DNA of 64,000 nt from Bradyrhizobiaceae bacterium (GCA_003963145.1 RXJJ01000002.1:62001-126000); one strand, 5' to 3'. Numbered from the stretch's first letter, positions 42,542 through 53,986 are shown. Made by a program: numbers and translations. Notes: generated from the letters alone by a model not told the origin.

Positions 42542-43570
42542 ATGAGCAATCGGGCCTTCATTGTCGGGGTTTCCGGCCTCGCTTTGACCGGCGAGGAACG
42601 CGCTTTCATGCGCGCCGAGCGCCCCTGGGGTTTCATCCTGTTCAAGCGCAATGTGGACACGCCCGCGCAGGTTGCGGCGCTGGTTTCCGACCTGCGCGGC
42701 AGTGTGGACGAGCCGGATGCACCCGTTCTGATCGATCAGGAGGGCGGGCGGGTCCAGCGTCTGGGGCTGCCGCACTGGCCCTCTTATCCACCCGGGGCGG
42801 TCTTCGGCGCCCTTTACGATGAGGATGCGGAGACAGGATTGCGGGCGGCCTATGTCGGAACGCGCCTGATTGCGGACGATCTGAACGCGCTGGGTATCAC
42901 GGTGGACTGCCTGCCATTGGCCGATGTTCCAGTTGCGGGGGCGGATGCCGTGATCGGTGACCGTGCCTATGGCACGGCTCCGGAAAAAGTCGCGCAAATC
43001 GCCCGCGCGGTGACAAGGGGCCTTGAGGATGGCGGCGTCCTGCCTGTGCTCAAGCACATTCCCGGCCATGGAAGGGCCACAGCCGACAGCCATTTTCGGC
43101 TGCCGACGGTGGATACGCCGCGCGACGAACTCGAACGCACCGACTTCGCAGCCTTCCGGCCGCTGGCCGACCTGCCGATGGCGATGACTGCACATGTTGT
43201 GTTTAGCGCGCTGGACGCCGCCCAACCGGCAACGACATCTGCCACAATCATCAATCAGGTGATTCGCGGTGCGATCGGGTTTCAGGGTCTGTTGATGAGT
43301 GATGACGTGTCGATGAATGCGCTGGACGGTTCGATCGGCGAGCGCACCGCCGCCATCGTCGCCGCGGGTTGCGACATGGTGCTTCACTGCAACGGCAAGA
43401 TGGACGAGATGCGCGCCGTGGCTGCAAAGACGCCCGAACTGGCGGGCGAGGCACTGGCCCGCGCGCAGCGCGCGCTGGCGTCGCGAAAACCGCCCAGGCC
43501 GTTCGAGCGGGCGGCTGCGCGGGCCGAACTGGATGAATTGATCGCACGAGCAGGAAGCCTGATCGCATGA
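42542..43570 (+). CDS. nagZ: Beta-N-acetylhexosaminidase NagZ
   Basis: Family 3 glycosidase that removes N-acetylglucosamine from cytoplasmic peptidoglycan fragments during cell-wall recycling. The 342-residue protein carries the characteristic Lys171-His172 and His176-Gly motif (KHIPGHGRAT) with Asp182-His184, and the second-half nucleophile Asp region LLMSDDVSMNAL. Single domain, no signal peptide, as expected for the cytoplasmic enzyme. Its end overlaps the scpA start by four bases. Confidence 0.94.
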   Translation: MSNRAFIVGVSGLALTGEERAFMRAERPWGFILFKRNVDTPAQVAALVSDLRGSVDEPDAPVLIDQEGGRVQRLGLPHWPSYPPGAVFGALYDEDAETGLRAAYVGTRLIADDLNALGITVDCLPLADVPVAGADAVIGDRAYGTAPEKVAQIARAVTRGLEDGGVLPVLKHIPGHGRATADSHFRLPTVDTPRDELERTDFAAFRPLADLPMAMTAHVVFSALDAAQPATTSATIINQVIRGAIGFQGLLMSDDVSMNALDGSIGERTAAIVAAGCDMVLHCNGKMDEMRAVAAKTPELAGEALARAQRALASRKPPRPFERAAARAELDELIARAGSLIA

Positions 43571-44397
43571 GCGCGGAGATTCTCTCGTTTGAAACCGGAT
43601 TGCCTGCCGCGGAACGCGCGCAGGACGAACCGGCGCTTGTCGTCGATGTCGAGGGGTATGAGGGTCCGCTCGACCTTCTGCTCGCGCTGGCGCGGCATCA
43701 GAAGGTCGATCTGACGAAAATTTCCATTCTCGCGCTCGCCAACCAGTATCTCGCTTTCATCGAGGAGGCGCGCAAGCTGCGCCTCGAACTCGCCGCCGAT
43801 TATCTCGTGATGGCGGCGTGGCTGGCCTATCTGAAATCGCGCCTGCTGCTGCCCGAACCCGCCACCCCGGACGGCCCCAGCGCCGAGGACATGGCGACCG
43901 CGCTCGCCAACCGTCTGCGCAAGCTCGAACAGATCCGCGAAGCCGCCAACCGGCTGATGACCCGTCCGCAGCTGCGCCGCGATATTTTTCCGCGTGGCGC
44001 GCCCGAGGCCATCGCCCAGATCAAGCATCCGCAATGGACCGCGACGCTGTACGATCTGTTGACCGCCTACGCGACGCAGCGCCAGCAGCGTGTGCTGGCC
44101 AGTGTGCATCTGGCCAAGCGCACGGTGTGGTCGCTCGCAGAAGCCCGCGCCTCGCTCGAGCGCCTTGCGGGCATCAGCGAGGACTGGAGCAGCCTGGACG
44201 AATATCTGATTGCCTATGTGGTCGAGCCCTCGCAGCGCGCCACCGTGTTCGCGTCGAGCTTTGCCGCCGCGCTTGAACTCGTGCGCGAAGGGGTCGTCGA
44301 TCTGCACCAGAAGCAGGCGTTCGCGCCGATCTATCTACGCAAGCACTTGGCCGATGCGGCGCAGGCGAGCGCCGCGCCGCAAACGCCGGTGGAGTAA
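43567..44397 (+). CDS. scpA: Segregation and condensation protein A
   Basis: Kleisin subunit of the SMC-ScpAB condensin, which folds and segregates the chromosome. The 276-residue protein has the N-terminal kleisin region from about residue 25 (YEGPLDLLLALARHQKVDLTKI) and the C-terminal winged-helix, ending FAPIYLRK. It overlaps nagZ by four bases (ATGA) and precedes scpB by 21 bases. The nagZ-scpA-scpB-tatABC order is conserved in the group. Confidence 0.95.
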   Translation: MSAEILSFETGLPAAERAQDEPALVVDVEGYEGPLDLLLALARHQKVDLTKISILALANQYLAFIEEARKLRLELAADYLVMAAWLAYLKSRLLLPEPATPDGPSAEDMATALANRLRKLEQIREAANRLMTRPQLRRDIFPRGAPEAIAQIKHPQWTATLYDLLTAYATQRQQRVLASVHLAKRTVWSLAEARASLERLAGISEDWSSLDEYLIAYVVEPSQRATVFASSFAAALELVREGVVDLHQKQAFAPIYLRKHLADAAQASAAPQTPVE

Positions 44398-44418
44398 GTG
44401 AAGAAAGGGGACAAAGCC

Positions 44419-45153
44419 ATGTCAGCCAGTCTGGCGAAAAAGGCCGTCGCGGTTGAAAGCGCTCCGCAGCTTGAAACGAGCGGGCACGATGTTGCCGCGC
44501 GGCCGGAGGAACTGCGTCTTCTTGAAGCCATGCTGTTCGCCTCCACCGAACCGCTCGATCAGGCTGCGCTGGCCAAGCGCCTGCCGGAGGGTGCCGACGT
44601 CAAGGCGCTGCTGACGCAATTGCAGTCGGAATATGCGATGCGCGGCGTCAATCTCGTGCGTGTCGGCGGCAAATGGACGTTCCGCACGGCGGGCGATCTG
44701 GCCTGGCTGATGACGCGCGAGAGCGTGGAAACCCGCAAGCTGTCGCGCGCGGCCATCGAGATGCTGGCGATCATCGCCTATCACCAGCCGGTGACCCGCG
44801 CCGAGATCGAGGAAATTCGCGGTGTCGTCACTTCCAAGGGCACCCTCGACGTGCTCTTGGAAACGGGCTGGATCCGTCCGCGCGGCCGCCGCAAGACGCC
44901 GGGACGCCCGCTCACCTTCGGCACCACGGAAGCCTTCCTGTCCCAGTTCACGCTGGAGGCGCTCGGCGATCTGCCGGGCCTCGACGAACTGAAGGGCGCG
45001 GGGCTTCTGGATACCCGCCTGCCGACCGGCTTCAATGTTCCAATGCCCTCCGACGATCCGGCGCTCCGCGAGGACGAGGATCCGCTCGAGCCCGGCGACC
45101 TCGAACTGGCGCTGGCACCCGTTCCGGACGAGGAAACCGGCCCGAATTCCTGA
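44419..45153 (+). CDS. scpB: Segregation and condensation protein B
   Basis: Small winged-helix partner of ScpA in condensin. The 244-residue protein has the core EELRLLEAMLFASTEPLDQAAL, then LSRAAIEMLAIIAYHQPVTRAEIEEIRG, the most conserved part of ScpB, and LETGWIRPRGRRKTPGRPL. I chose the ATG at 44419, preceded by AAAGGGG; a GTG at 44398 is also in frame. The C-terminal tail is acidic (LREDEDPLEPGDLELAL), as in alphaproteobacterial members. Confidence 0.95.
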   Translation: MSASLAKKAVAVESAPQLETSGHDVAARPEELRLLEAMLFASTEPLDQAALAKRLPEGADVKALLTQLQSEYAMRGVNLVRVGGKWTFRTAGDLAWLMTRESVETRKLSRAAIEMLAIIAYHQPVTRAEIEEIRGVVTSKGTLDVLLETGWIRPRGRRKTPGRPLTFGTTEAFLSQFTLEALGDLPGLDELKGAGLLDTRLPTGFNVPMPSDDPALREDEDPLEPGDLELALAPVPDEETGPNS

Positions 45154-45310
45154 TTTTACGCCACTTACGGGGCGTATTAACGTTCGGATCAACGCGGAAG
45201 GCCGCCAAGCGTCGCAGACGGCCTTAAGTCCTTGTTTTTGACATGCCCGACGCCTAGTTTCCGGTCAGAAATGGCCGGAAATTCCGGTCGCGTGTTTGGA
45301 GGAATGCAAC

Positions 45311-45541
45311 ATGGGTTCGATGAGCATCTGGCACTGGATCGTCGTGATCGGCGTGGTTCTGCTCCTGTTCGGTCGTGGCAAGATTTCGGACCTGATGGGT
45401 GACGTTGCCCAGGGTATCAAGGCGTTCAAGAAGGGCATGGCGGACGATGACAAGCCGGCGGAGAAGTCCGAGCCGGTTCGCACCATCGACAACGCAGGCC
45501 AGCCGGCTGCGCCGCGTTCGGACGTCGGCAAGGCCGTCTGA
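45311..45541 (+). CDS. tatA: Twin-arginine translocase subunit TatA
   Basis: Pore-forming subunit of the Tat system, which moves folded proteins across the inner membrane. The 76-residue protein has the family N-terminus [21 protein letters not shown] (membrane helix) followed by the amphipathic helix [20 protein letters not shown] chose the ATG at 45311, with GGAGG upstream. The low-complexity C-terminal tail is normal for TatA. It starts the conserved tatABC run. Confidence 0.96.
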   Translation: MGSMSIWHWIVVIGVVLLLFGRGKISDLMGDVAQGIKAFKKGMADDDKPAEKSEPVRTIDNAGQPAAPRSDVGKAV

Positions 45542-45598
45542 TCGCTGGCCGGCTAAATCTCGCGCGGCGGCATCGGCTGTCGCGAAGCGGAATGATCC

Positions 45599-46036
45599 AT
45601 GTTCGATATCGGGTGGAGTGAACTGGTCGTCATCGGCGTCGTGGCGCTGATCGCCATCGGCCCGAAGGAATTGCCCGGCGTGCTGCGCATGGTCGGGCAA
45701 TGGATCGGCAAGGCGCGGCGCATGGCCGCCGACTTTCAGGGCCAGTTCAACGAGGCGATGCGCGAAGCCGAAATGGCCGACATCAAGAAGTCGTTCGACG
45801 AAGCCTCCGCCGCGGCCAAGGATCTGCACCCGACCAATCTGCTCGGCAATCTGAACAAGGAGATCGAGGACGCCGTGAGCCTCGATCAGCCGAAGATCGA
45901 TCCGCCGGTGATGACCCCGACGACCGAACCCGTGACGCAATCCTCGTTTGCCGAGGGTGAGGCGCATGCGCTGATGGTCGAGAAGGCGCCAGACGCGTCT
46001 CCGGCGCCGCCCGCGCCGGATGCCAAAGCCTCATGA
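45599..46036 (+). CDS. tatB: Twin-arginine translocase subunit TatB
   Basis: Receptor subunit that binds the twin-arginine signal peptide together with TatC. The 145-residue protein starts [30 protein letters not shown], the classical TatB start, followed by an amphipathic helix and a charged, Pro-rich tail. It is 57 bases after tatA and the tail overlaps the tatC start region. Confidence 0.95.
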   Translation: MFDIGWSELVVIGVVALIAIGPKELPGVLRMVGQWIGKARRMAADFQGQFNEAMREAEMADIKKSFDEASAAAKDLHPTNLLGNLNKEIEDAVSLDQPKIDPPVMTPTTEPVTQSSFAEGEAHALMVEKAPDASPAPPAPDAKAS

Positions 46037-46046
46037 GATCATTCCC

Positions 46047-46886
46047 ATGAGCGTCGAGGATATCGAAGCCAGCAAGGCTCCCTTGATGGAGCACCTGATC
46101 GAGTTGCGTTCGCGGCTGATCAAGGCGCTGCTCGCGTTCGGCGTCGCCTTCATCATCTGCTTCATCTTCGCCAAGCAGATCTACAACGTGCTGGTGTGGC
46201 CGTTCGTTTGGGTGGCGGGGCCCGAGAATTCCAAGTTCATCTACACCGCGCTGCTGGAATATTTCCTCACCCAGCTGAAGCTTGCGCTGTTCGGCGCGGG
46301 TTTCATCTCGTTTCCCGTCGTCGCCGCGCAGATCTACAAATTCGTCGCGCCGGGCCTCTACAAGCACGAACGCAACGCCTTTCTGCCGTATCTGGTGGCG
46401 ACGCCGTTCTTCTTCGCGCTCGGATCGTTGCTGGTCTATTTCGTCGTGCTGCCGATGCTGATCCGCTTTTCGCTCGGCATGCAGCAGGCGGGCAGCGACG
46501 AGACGGCGCAGATCGCGCTGTTGCCGAAGGTCGGCGAATATCTGTCGCTGATGATGTCGCTGGTCTTCGCCTTCGGCATCGCGTTCCAGCTGCCGGTGGT
46601 GCTGACCCTGCTCGGGCGTATCGGCATTCTCACGGCCAAGCAGCTGCGCGAGAAGCGGCGCTATTTCATCGTCGTTGCCTTCATCATCGCCGCCGTGCTG
46701 ACGCCGCCGGACGTCATCAGCCAGATGTCGCTGGCGCTGCCGCTCTTGCTTCTCTACGAAGGCTCGATCATCGCGGTCGCGCTGGTGGAAAGGAACGCCG
46801 CCAAACGCGCCGCGGGCACCCCGCCATCGACGCCGCCGGCAAGCCCGCCGGAGGCGCCGCCGCCTGCGCTGCCGGCCGCGGAATAG
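46047..46886 (+). CDS. tatC: Twin-arginine translocase subunit TatC
   Basis: Polytopic core subunit of the Tat translocase. The 279-residue protein has six membrane helices and the family stretches [41 protein letters not shown] and [18 protein letters not shown] chose the ATG at 46047, eleven bases after the tatB stop; an ATG at 46020 is in frame and would overlap tatB. The C-terminal tail is Pro-rich, typical of the group. Confidence 0.95.
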   Translation: MSVEDIEASKAPLMEHLIELRSRLIKALLAFGVAFIICFIFAKQIYNVLVWPFVWVAGPENSKFIYTALLEYFLTQLKLALFGAGFISFPVVAAQIYKFVAPGLYKHERNAFLPYLVATPFFFALGSLLVYFVVLPMLIRFSLGMQQAGSDETAQIALLPKVGEYLSLMMSLVFAFGIAFQLPVVLTLLGRIGILTAKQLREKRRYFIVVAFIIAAVLTPPDVISQMSLALPLLLLYEGSIIAVALVERNAAKRAAGTPPSTPPASPPEAPPPALPAAE

Positions 46887-46932
46887 CTCTTCTGTCGTCT
46901 CTTTCAGGTATTGTCTGCCCACGCCTACGATT

Positions 46933-48575
<1,643 letters not shown>

Positions 48576-48579
48576 GGCG

Positions 48580-49347
48580 ATGCGGATTCTCTGCACCAAT
48601 GACGACGGCATTCACGCGCCGGGCATCAAGATCATCGAGGAAATCGCGCGGCAATTGTCCGACGATGTGTGGGTGGTCGCGCCCGAACTCGACCAGTCGG
48701 GCGTGTCGCATTCGTTGTCGCTGAACGATCCCTTGCGCTTGCGCGAAATCGGCCCGCGTCATTTTGCGGTGCGCGGCACGCCGACCGATTGCGTCATCAT
48801 GGGCTCGCGTCATGTGATGGGCGGCAAGATGCCGGACCTCGTATTGTCCGGCGTCAACAAGGGCCGCAATGTCGCGGAGGACGTGGTTTATTCCGGCACC
48901 ATCGCCGGTGCGCTGGAGGGTACCATTCTCGGCCTGCCGTCTTTCGCGCTGTCGCAGGAATTCGGCGGCCGCGCCAATCGCGACAGGCCGATGTGGAATG
49001 TCGCGTTGAAATACGGCGCGGACGTCATCCGCAAGGTGATGAAGCTCGGCGTGCCGGCGGACACCGTCATCAACGTGAACTTTCCCGCCTGCGAGCCGGA
49101 CGAGGTGAAAGGGATTGTTGTCACGCGGCAGGGCAAGCGCGATCAGGGATTCCTGACCGTGATGGAGCGCAGCGACGGACGCGGCAATCCGTATTTCTGG
49201 ATCGGGTTCGCCAGCATTCCGGTGCCGGACATTCCGGGCGAGGGAACTGATTTGGCCGCGCTCGACGGCAAATATGTTTCGGTGACACCGCTGCGGCTCG
49301 ACCGTACCGATGTCGCGTTTTCGGAAAAACTGCGGGGCGTGTTCTAG
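48580..49347 (+). CDS. surE: 5'/3'-nucleotidase SurE
   Basis: Metal-dependent phosphatase acting on nucleoside monophosphates and polyphosphate, linked to survival in stationary phase. The 255-residue protein has the metal-binding Asp8 and Asp9 in MRILCTNDDGIHAPG, SHSLSLNDPLRL and SGVNKGRNVAEDVVYSGTIAGA, the family signature. It follows serS after four bases and precedes a lone response regulator on the other strand. The serS-surE-pcm-nlpD order is conserved. Confidence 0.96.
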   Translation: MRILCTNDDGIHAPGIKIIEEIARQLSDDVWVVAPELDQSGVSHSLSLNDPLRLREIGPRHFAVRGTPTDCVIMGSRHVMGGKMPDLVLSGVNKGRNVAEDVVYSGTIAGALEGTILGLPSFALSQEFGGRANRDRPMWNVALKYGADVIRKVMKLGVPADTVINVNFPACEPDEVKGIVVTRQGKRDQGFLTVMERSDGRGNPYFWIGFASIPVPDIPGEGTDLAALDGKYVSVTPLRLDRTDVAFSEKLRGVF

Positions 49348-49361
49348 CGGCGTTGCGTCAG

Positions 49362-49748
49362 CTATGCGGCGGCGTCGCGCAGCACGTTGTCGATCATGCG
49401 CGCCAGCGTGTCCATCTGGAACGGTTTTTGAAGAGCAGGGCGGTCGCGGAATTTCTCGGGCAAGCCCTGCACGCCGTAGCCGGTCGCGAACACGAAAGGC
49501 CGTCCGCGCAGTTGTACGGCTTCCGCCACCGGCGAGATCACCTTGCCGTTGACGTTGACGTCGAGAATGGCGATGTCGAAATCGGTGCACTGGACGAGGC
49601 GCACGGCCTCGTCGATGTCGCCGGCTTCCGCCGCGACCCGGTAGCCGAGTTCTTCCAGCATGTCGGACACCATCATGCGGATCATGACTTCATCCTCGAC
49701 CAGAAGGATTGATCGCGCCGCCGCACTCGCCTTCGTCACGCCTGACAT
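49362..49748 (-). CDS. Single-domain response regulator
   Basis: A 128-residue receiver domain with no output domain. The phosphoacceptor is Asp63 (AILDVNVNG), the acidic pocket is Glu18-Asp19-Glu20 (LLVEDEVMI), and the conserved Lys in LQKPFQMD closes the site. It is like the CheY-like stand-alone receivers common in rhizobia, which often feed phosphorelays or sigma-factor partner switching. No histidine kinase gene is nearby. It lies between surE and pcm, on the opposite strand, which is an insertion into an otherwise conserved run. Confidence 0.88.
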   Translation of the reverse strand: MSGVTKASAAARSILLVEDEVMIRMMVSDMLEELGYRVAAEAGDIDEAVRLVQCTDFDIAILDVNVNGKVISPVAEAVQLRGRPFVFATGYGVQGLPEKFRDRPALQKPFQMDTLARMIDNVLRDAAA

Positions 49749-49934
49749 TCAGTCCCCATTTGTGCCGGGAAAAAGCCAGCAACACGCTAAATGTAAGCTC
49801 ATTCCAGACGTTCGTCACCTGCCAGGTTCCCTATTTACGGGAGATGGTTGACGTGCCGGTTCCTTTCGATCTTAGGTGAAAGACCCGCAATTCAAGGGTA
49901 TCTGGCGTCCGGTCGGGCACGGCAGTGGTGAGTG

Positions 49935-50591
49935 ATGGTAAATTCTTCGGCACAGGTGCCGCCCGAAAAGATGAGCTTTCAGCTTGGGCTGCGCCGGCGC
50001 GGCATCAGCGACCAGGCCGTGCTGCGGGCGATGGAGGAGGTGCCGCGCGAATTGTTCGTCGATGTCGGTGATCGCGACGTCGCCTATCGCGACACCGCGC
50101 TCGGCATTTCCTGCGGGCAGACCATCAGCCAGCCTTTTGTCGTCGCCTACATGACCGAACAGTTGCGCGTCCTGCCGCGCCATCGCGTGCTCGAAATCGG
50201 CACCGGCTCGGGCTATCAGGCGGCGGTGCTGTCGCGCCTCGCGCGCGATGTCGTGTCGATCGAGCGCTTCCGAACGCTCGCCGACAGCGCCCGCAGGCGG
50301 CTTGAAAAAATCGGCGCGAGCAATGTCGAGGTGGTCCTTGGTGACGGTTTCGACATTCCGCAAACGCTCGGCACCTTCGATCGCATCATCGTCACGGCGG
50401 CGATGGAGACGATTCCCGATCAGCTCAAAGAGCGTCTGGAGCCGGACGGCATCCTGATCGCGCCGGTCGGTCCGCATGAGGGCACGCAGACACTCGTGCG
50501 GCTTCGCCGCGTCGGTGACGTTTTCGAGCGGGACGATCTGCTCGCGGTGAGGTTCGTGCCTGCGCTGCCGGGCGTGGCCCGGGAGCTTTGA
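49935..50591 (+). CDS. pcm: Protein-L-isoaspartate O-methyltransferase
   Basis: Repairs isoaspartyl residues in damaged proteins with S-adenosylmethionine. The 218-residue protein shows the AdoMet motif [15 protein letters not shown], the family stretch [16 protein letters not shown] and TVAAMETIP-like [13 protein letters not shown] region. I chose the ATG at 49935, after the GTG at 49932, both usable. The gene sits between the response regulator and nlpD. Confidence 0.95.
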   Translation: MVNSSAQVPPEKMSFQLGLRRRGISDQAVLRAMEEVPRELFVDVGDRDVAYRDTALGISCGQTISQPFVVAYMTEQLRVLPRHRVLEIGTGSGYQAAVLSRLARDVVSIERFRTLADSARRRLEKIGASNVEVVLGDGFDIPQTLGTFDRIIVTAAMETIPDQLKERLEPDGILIAPVGPHEGTQTLVRLRRVGDVFERDDLLAVRFVPALPGVAREL

Positions 50592-50733
50592 AGAGCATCG
50601 AAAGGAACCGTCCGCCCGCCGCGCAAACGCCGCTTGTCCTTTGAGTCCAAGGGCATGCCGCAGGGCTTAAAGAGTTGTTTACTGGAGATGTGTTTACTCA
50701 ATTGAGTGCCAGTTGCGTACCCAGTGAGTAACC

Positions 50734-52083
50734 ATGTTTCGTGTTGTCGAATTGTCAGGCTCACGCCATGCGCCCCCTTTTGCGGTTGCGGCGTTGATCG
50801 CTGCGTTCCTCGGCGGATGCAGCGCCGATACCTCGACGCGGTTCTCGCAGGACGGCTGGTCCAATCCTTTTGAAAGTCGCCGCGAAGCCACCGGCTCGGT
50901 GCAGCATAACTCTTATCCGCCGCGTGAGCTTCCGCAATACGCACGGCCGCAATCGCAGCCGGTCATCTCCGCGCCGGCTTCCTATCCGAGCGGTTCCTAT
51001 TCGGGCGGCTCCTATGCCTCGTCGCAGGTGACTTCGGGAGGCGGGCGCGGGGTGTCGTCCTACGCGCCGCCGTCGAACCCGATTGAAACCACCGGCACCG
51101 TGCCGCCGCGTTCGGTGGCCGCCACCGGCTGGACCCGCGAGGGCGGAACGAAGATCATCGTCGGCACCAGCGATACGCTGGAGATCATCTCGAAGCGCTA
51201 CAATGTGCCGCCTGCCGCCATCATGCAGGCCAATGGCTATAGCGGACCGCGCATGCTGTCGCCGGGCCAGCAACTGATTATCCCGCGCCGTGACGTGGCG
51301 ATGCATGCGCCGACGCCTGAACTTTCTGCCGCTCCCGCGACCCGGAGCGCCGCGGCGATGCCGGCCGGTATGCATGTCGTCAACAACGGCGATACGCTCA
51401 GCAATCTCGCGCGGCGATATCACACGACACCGGCGAAAATCGCCCGCGCCAATAATCTTCCCGTTACCGCGCAATTGAAGCTCGGGACCAAGATCATGCT
51501 GCCGAACGGCGTGTCCGTCGCTTCTGCCGCGCCTGCACCTGTTGCGGCTCCCGCCGCGCCGCAACCTGTCGCAGTTGCGCCGGTTTCAAAGCCCGTCGTT
51601 ACCGCAGCCGCCGAGCCGCCCCAGAAGGCGCGTGTCGCGACCGAAACCAAAGAAATCGAAGAGACCCAATCGCCGGTCAAGGCGGCCGACGCCACCAACG
51701 CGTTGCCAAGCTTCCGCTGGCCGGTGCGTGGACGCGTCATCACGGGCTACGGCGCCAAGACCAATGGCAAGCAGAATGACGGCATCAATGTCGCGGTTCC
51801 GGAAGGCACGCCGGTGAAGGCGGCCGAGGACGGTGTCGTTGCGTATTCCGGAAATGAACTAAAGGGTTATGGCAATCTGATCCTGGTGCGGCACGCCAAC
51901 GGTTACGTCACCGCATATGCCCATGCGAGTGAACTGATGGTGAAGCGCGGTGATACGATCAAGCGCGGCCAGATCATTGCCAAGTCGGGTCAGTCGGGAG
52001 AAGTGAGTTCGCCGCAGCTTCACTTTGAGATCCGCAAAGGATCGTCCCCCGTCGACCCGCTTCAATTCCTCAACGGGGCCTAG
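50734..52083 (+). CDS. nlpD: NlpD-like LysM/M23 lipoprotein, degenerate peptidase
   Basis: A 449-residue envelope lipoprotein. The lipobox LGGC puts the lipidated Cys at residue 29. Two LysM modules (about 130-185 and 204-250) would bind peptidoglycan, and an M23 domain spans about 320-445. The M23 metal ligands are degenerate: the first motif reads NDGINVA in place of the usual HxGxD, and the last reads QLHFEIR in place of HxH. This is the pattern of NlpD and EnvC, which activate amidases rather than cutting peptidoglycan themselves. Follows pcm, as in many proteobacteria. Confidence 0.9.
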   Translation: MFRVVELSGSRHAPPFAVAALIAAFLGGCSADTSTRFSQDGWSNPFESRREATGSVQHNSYPPRELPQYARPQSQPVISAPASYPSGSYSGGSYASSQVTSGGGRGVSSYAPPSNPIETTGTVPPRSVAATGWTREGGTKIIVGTSDTLEIISKRYNVPPAAIMQANGYSGPRMLSPGQQLIIPRRDVAMHAPTPELSAAPATRSAAAMPAGMHVVNNGDTLSNLARRYHTTPAKIARANNLPVTAQLKLGTKIMLPNGVSVASAAPAPVAAPAAPQPVAVAPVSKPVVTAAAEPPQKARVATETKEIEETQSPVKAADATNALPSFRWPVRGRVITGYGAKTNGKQNDGINVAVPEGTPVKAAEDGVVAYSGNELKGYGNLILVRHANGYVTAYAHASELMVKRGDTIKRGQIIAKSGQSGEVSSPQLHFEIRKGSSPVDPLQFLNGA

Positions 52084-52149
52084 CGCGAAAACGGATTTGA
52101 CGTCCGCTCCGAACGCTCGCTGAAAGAACGGGCAGCATTTGCCTTCGGT

Positions 52150-52458
52150 TCAATCATCGTCACTGTCGGCCGGCCTCACCGGGGCCGCGCGCCGCGCCGG
52201 TTGCCGCCGGCTCGAACGCTGGGCCGACGCCGACTGGGGATACATCACAGCATAGCAGGCCTGGCTTAGCTGGCTGGGGTTTCCGCGTAGGCAGGCGACA
52301 ATCCGGTCGGCATCCGGAATGTAGGCGCCGCATAACCGGAAGACATCAGGCGTGCAGGCCTCGCGCTCCTGATCGGTCCCCTGAGCAAGTACCGGTTCCT
52401 GAGAAAAGGCAATCAGCCCGGCCAGCACAGCAAAAGTCTTGGTTCTGTGTGAGATCAT
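52150..52458 (-). CDS. Small exported protein with cysteine motifs
   Basis: A 102-residue protein with a signal peptide (about 1-25, ending PVLAQG) and a mature domain with a paired-cysteine pattern (REACTPDVFRLCGAYI, IVACLRGNPSQLSQACY), followed by a basic low-complexity tail ending PADSDDD. The Cys spacing resembles the short cysteine-rich repeat of exported proteins in this group. No function known. The chosen ATG at 52458 follows GACGG. Convergent with nlpD. Confidence 0.7.
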   Translation of the reverse strand: MISHRTKTFAVLAGLIAFSQEPVLAQGTDQEREACTPDVFRLCGAYIPDADRIVACLRGNPSQLSQACYAVMYPQSASAQRSSRRQPARRAAPVRPADSDDD

Positions 52459-52708
52459 TTCACCGTCTTTCCTAGTCACCCCAAGGAGAAACCACAGCTG
52501 GCAGATCAGTTCCAGTGCGAACATGTCTGCCATGCTGTCATCAGGGTTTGGCAAATTCGTGCTAATTTTTGAAATCGGTACGAAAGTGCTGGCATGGCGC
52601 GGCGAACGCCTTTTAGAATTGCCGCAGACCGCGCGGAACAAGTTTTGCAAGCCGAGATTGTTGGGTTGTCGAACGGGAATGTTCCCGTTCGGACGAGGGG
52701 CGATGTTC

Positions 52709-52963
52709 ATGCGTATCGGGGCTTTGATTTGCGCCACTGCGGCTTTGGCCGCATCGGTCTGGAGTACCGCTCCGGCGGCGGCCGATGCTTTTCTTAAACG
52801 CGAGCCTTTGCTGCTTCCGCCATACATATCCGTCCTTGTCGACACGGGGACCTGCGGCGCGGGCATGGTGATGAAGGTGAGGGGGGCGATCCCGGGCCGC
52901 AGCCGCCAGCGGACCTGCGTGCCGATGGGGCCGCTGCAGGCGCGCAACGGCAATCTGCTTTGA
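52709..52963 (+). CDS. Small exported protein
   Basis: An 84-residue protein with a signal peptide (about 1-25, ending APAAADA) and a mature part containing LLLPPYISVLVDTGTCGAGMVMKVRG and a closing RQRTCVPMGPLQ; two cysteines could form a disulfide. I chose the ATG at 52709, with GAGGGG eight bases upstream; an ATG at 52703 is possible. Not recognised. It is convergent with the DUF815 ATPase and divergent from the cysteine-motif protein. Confidence 0.6.
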   Translation: MRIGALICATAALAASVWSTAPAAADAFLKREPLLLPPYISVLVDTGTCGAGMVMKVRGAIPGRSRQRTCVPMGPLQARNGNLL

Positions 52964-53008
52964 TCCGGCGGATGTCCGAGCCGGTTTCGGCAAGGCAGGG
53001 GATGCCGG

Positions 53009-53986
53009 TCAGCTTGTCGTCAATTTGACGCCAAGACGTCCTGCCAGTTCCTGCACGAACTGCCAGGCGACACGGCCGGACCGCGAGCCACGTGTCGTGG
53101 ACCATTCCAGAGCTTCTCGCTCCAGGTCAGCCTCGGCAATCCTGATCCCGAAATGGCGGCAATAGCCTTTCACCATTTCGAGGTACTCGTCCTGGCTGCA
53201 TTTGTGGAAGCCGAGCCACAGGCCGAAGCGATCCGAGAGCGAGACTTTTTCCTCCACCGCTTCGCCGGGATTGATCGCGGTCGAGCGTTCGTTCTCGATC
53301 ATGTCGCGCGCCAGAAGATGGCGGCGGTTCGAGGTCGCATAGAGGATGACGTTTTCCGGGCGGCCTTCAATGCCGCCTTCCAGAACCGCCTTGAGGGATT
53401 TGTAGGAGGCATCGTTGCCATCGAAAGACAAGTCGTCGCAGAAAACGATGAAATGAAGATCGGACTGGCGCAGCAGCCCCATCAGAGTGGGGAGACTTTC
53501 AATATCCTCACGGTGAATTTCGATCAGCTTCAGCCGCCCGTTCACCATTTTGTTGACGCTGGAATGCGCAGCCTTCACCAGCGATGATTTCCCCATGCCG
53601 CGCGCGCCCCATAGCAGCGCGTTGTTGGCGGGAAGACCCTTGGCGAAACGCTCGGTGTTCTCGATCAGGATGTCCCGCATGCGGTCGACCCCTTTCAGCA
53701 GGGCGATATCGACACGGCTGACGCGCGGCACCGGCACAAGATGGCCGTTGGGCTGCCAGACGAAGGCGTCGGCGGCCTTGAGGTCATCGGGCGTCGAGGG
53801 CCGCTCAGCCGCCGTGGGAAGGCCGGCCGCGATCGCCTCCAGCGCCCGCGCGATTCGCTCCTCGACGCCGCCCGAAGGTGTGGCTGCGCTTTTTGTCGCA
53901 ACCGGCTTGCCCAGCTTGCGGGATGTCTTTTTTGACGCGGTTTTGGCGGTCAGGAGGGGGCGTTTTTTGGAGGCTTTTTTCGGCAT
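53009..53986 (-). CDS. DUF815-family ATPase
   Basis: A 325-residue AAA-type ATPase of the DUF815 family. A basic, Ala/Lys-rich N-terminus (about 1-40) precedes the conserved part. Walker A is 127-134 (GARGMGKS) and Walker B ends at Asp184-Asp185 (FIVFCDDL), with the sensor stretch YATSNRRHLLARD and the arginine-containing SLSDRFGLWLGFH further on. The molecular role is not established. It is a single gene, divergent from yajC. Confidence 0.9.
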   Translation of the reverse strand: MPKKASKKRPLLTAKTASKKTSRKLGKPVATKSAATPSGGVEERIARALEAIAAGLPTAAERPSTPDDLKAADAFVWQPNGHLVPVPRVSRVDIALLKGVDRMRDILIENTERFAKGLPANNALLWGARGMGKSSLVKAAHSSVNKMVNGRLKLIEIHREDIESLPTLMGLLRQSDLHFIVFCDDLSFDGNDASYKSLKAVLEGGIEGRPENVILYATSNRRHLLARDMIENERSTAINPGEAVEEKVSLSDRFGLWLGFHKCSQDEYLEMVKGYCRHFGIRIAEADLEREALEWSTTRGSRSGRVAWQFVQELAGRLGVKLTTS

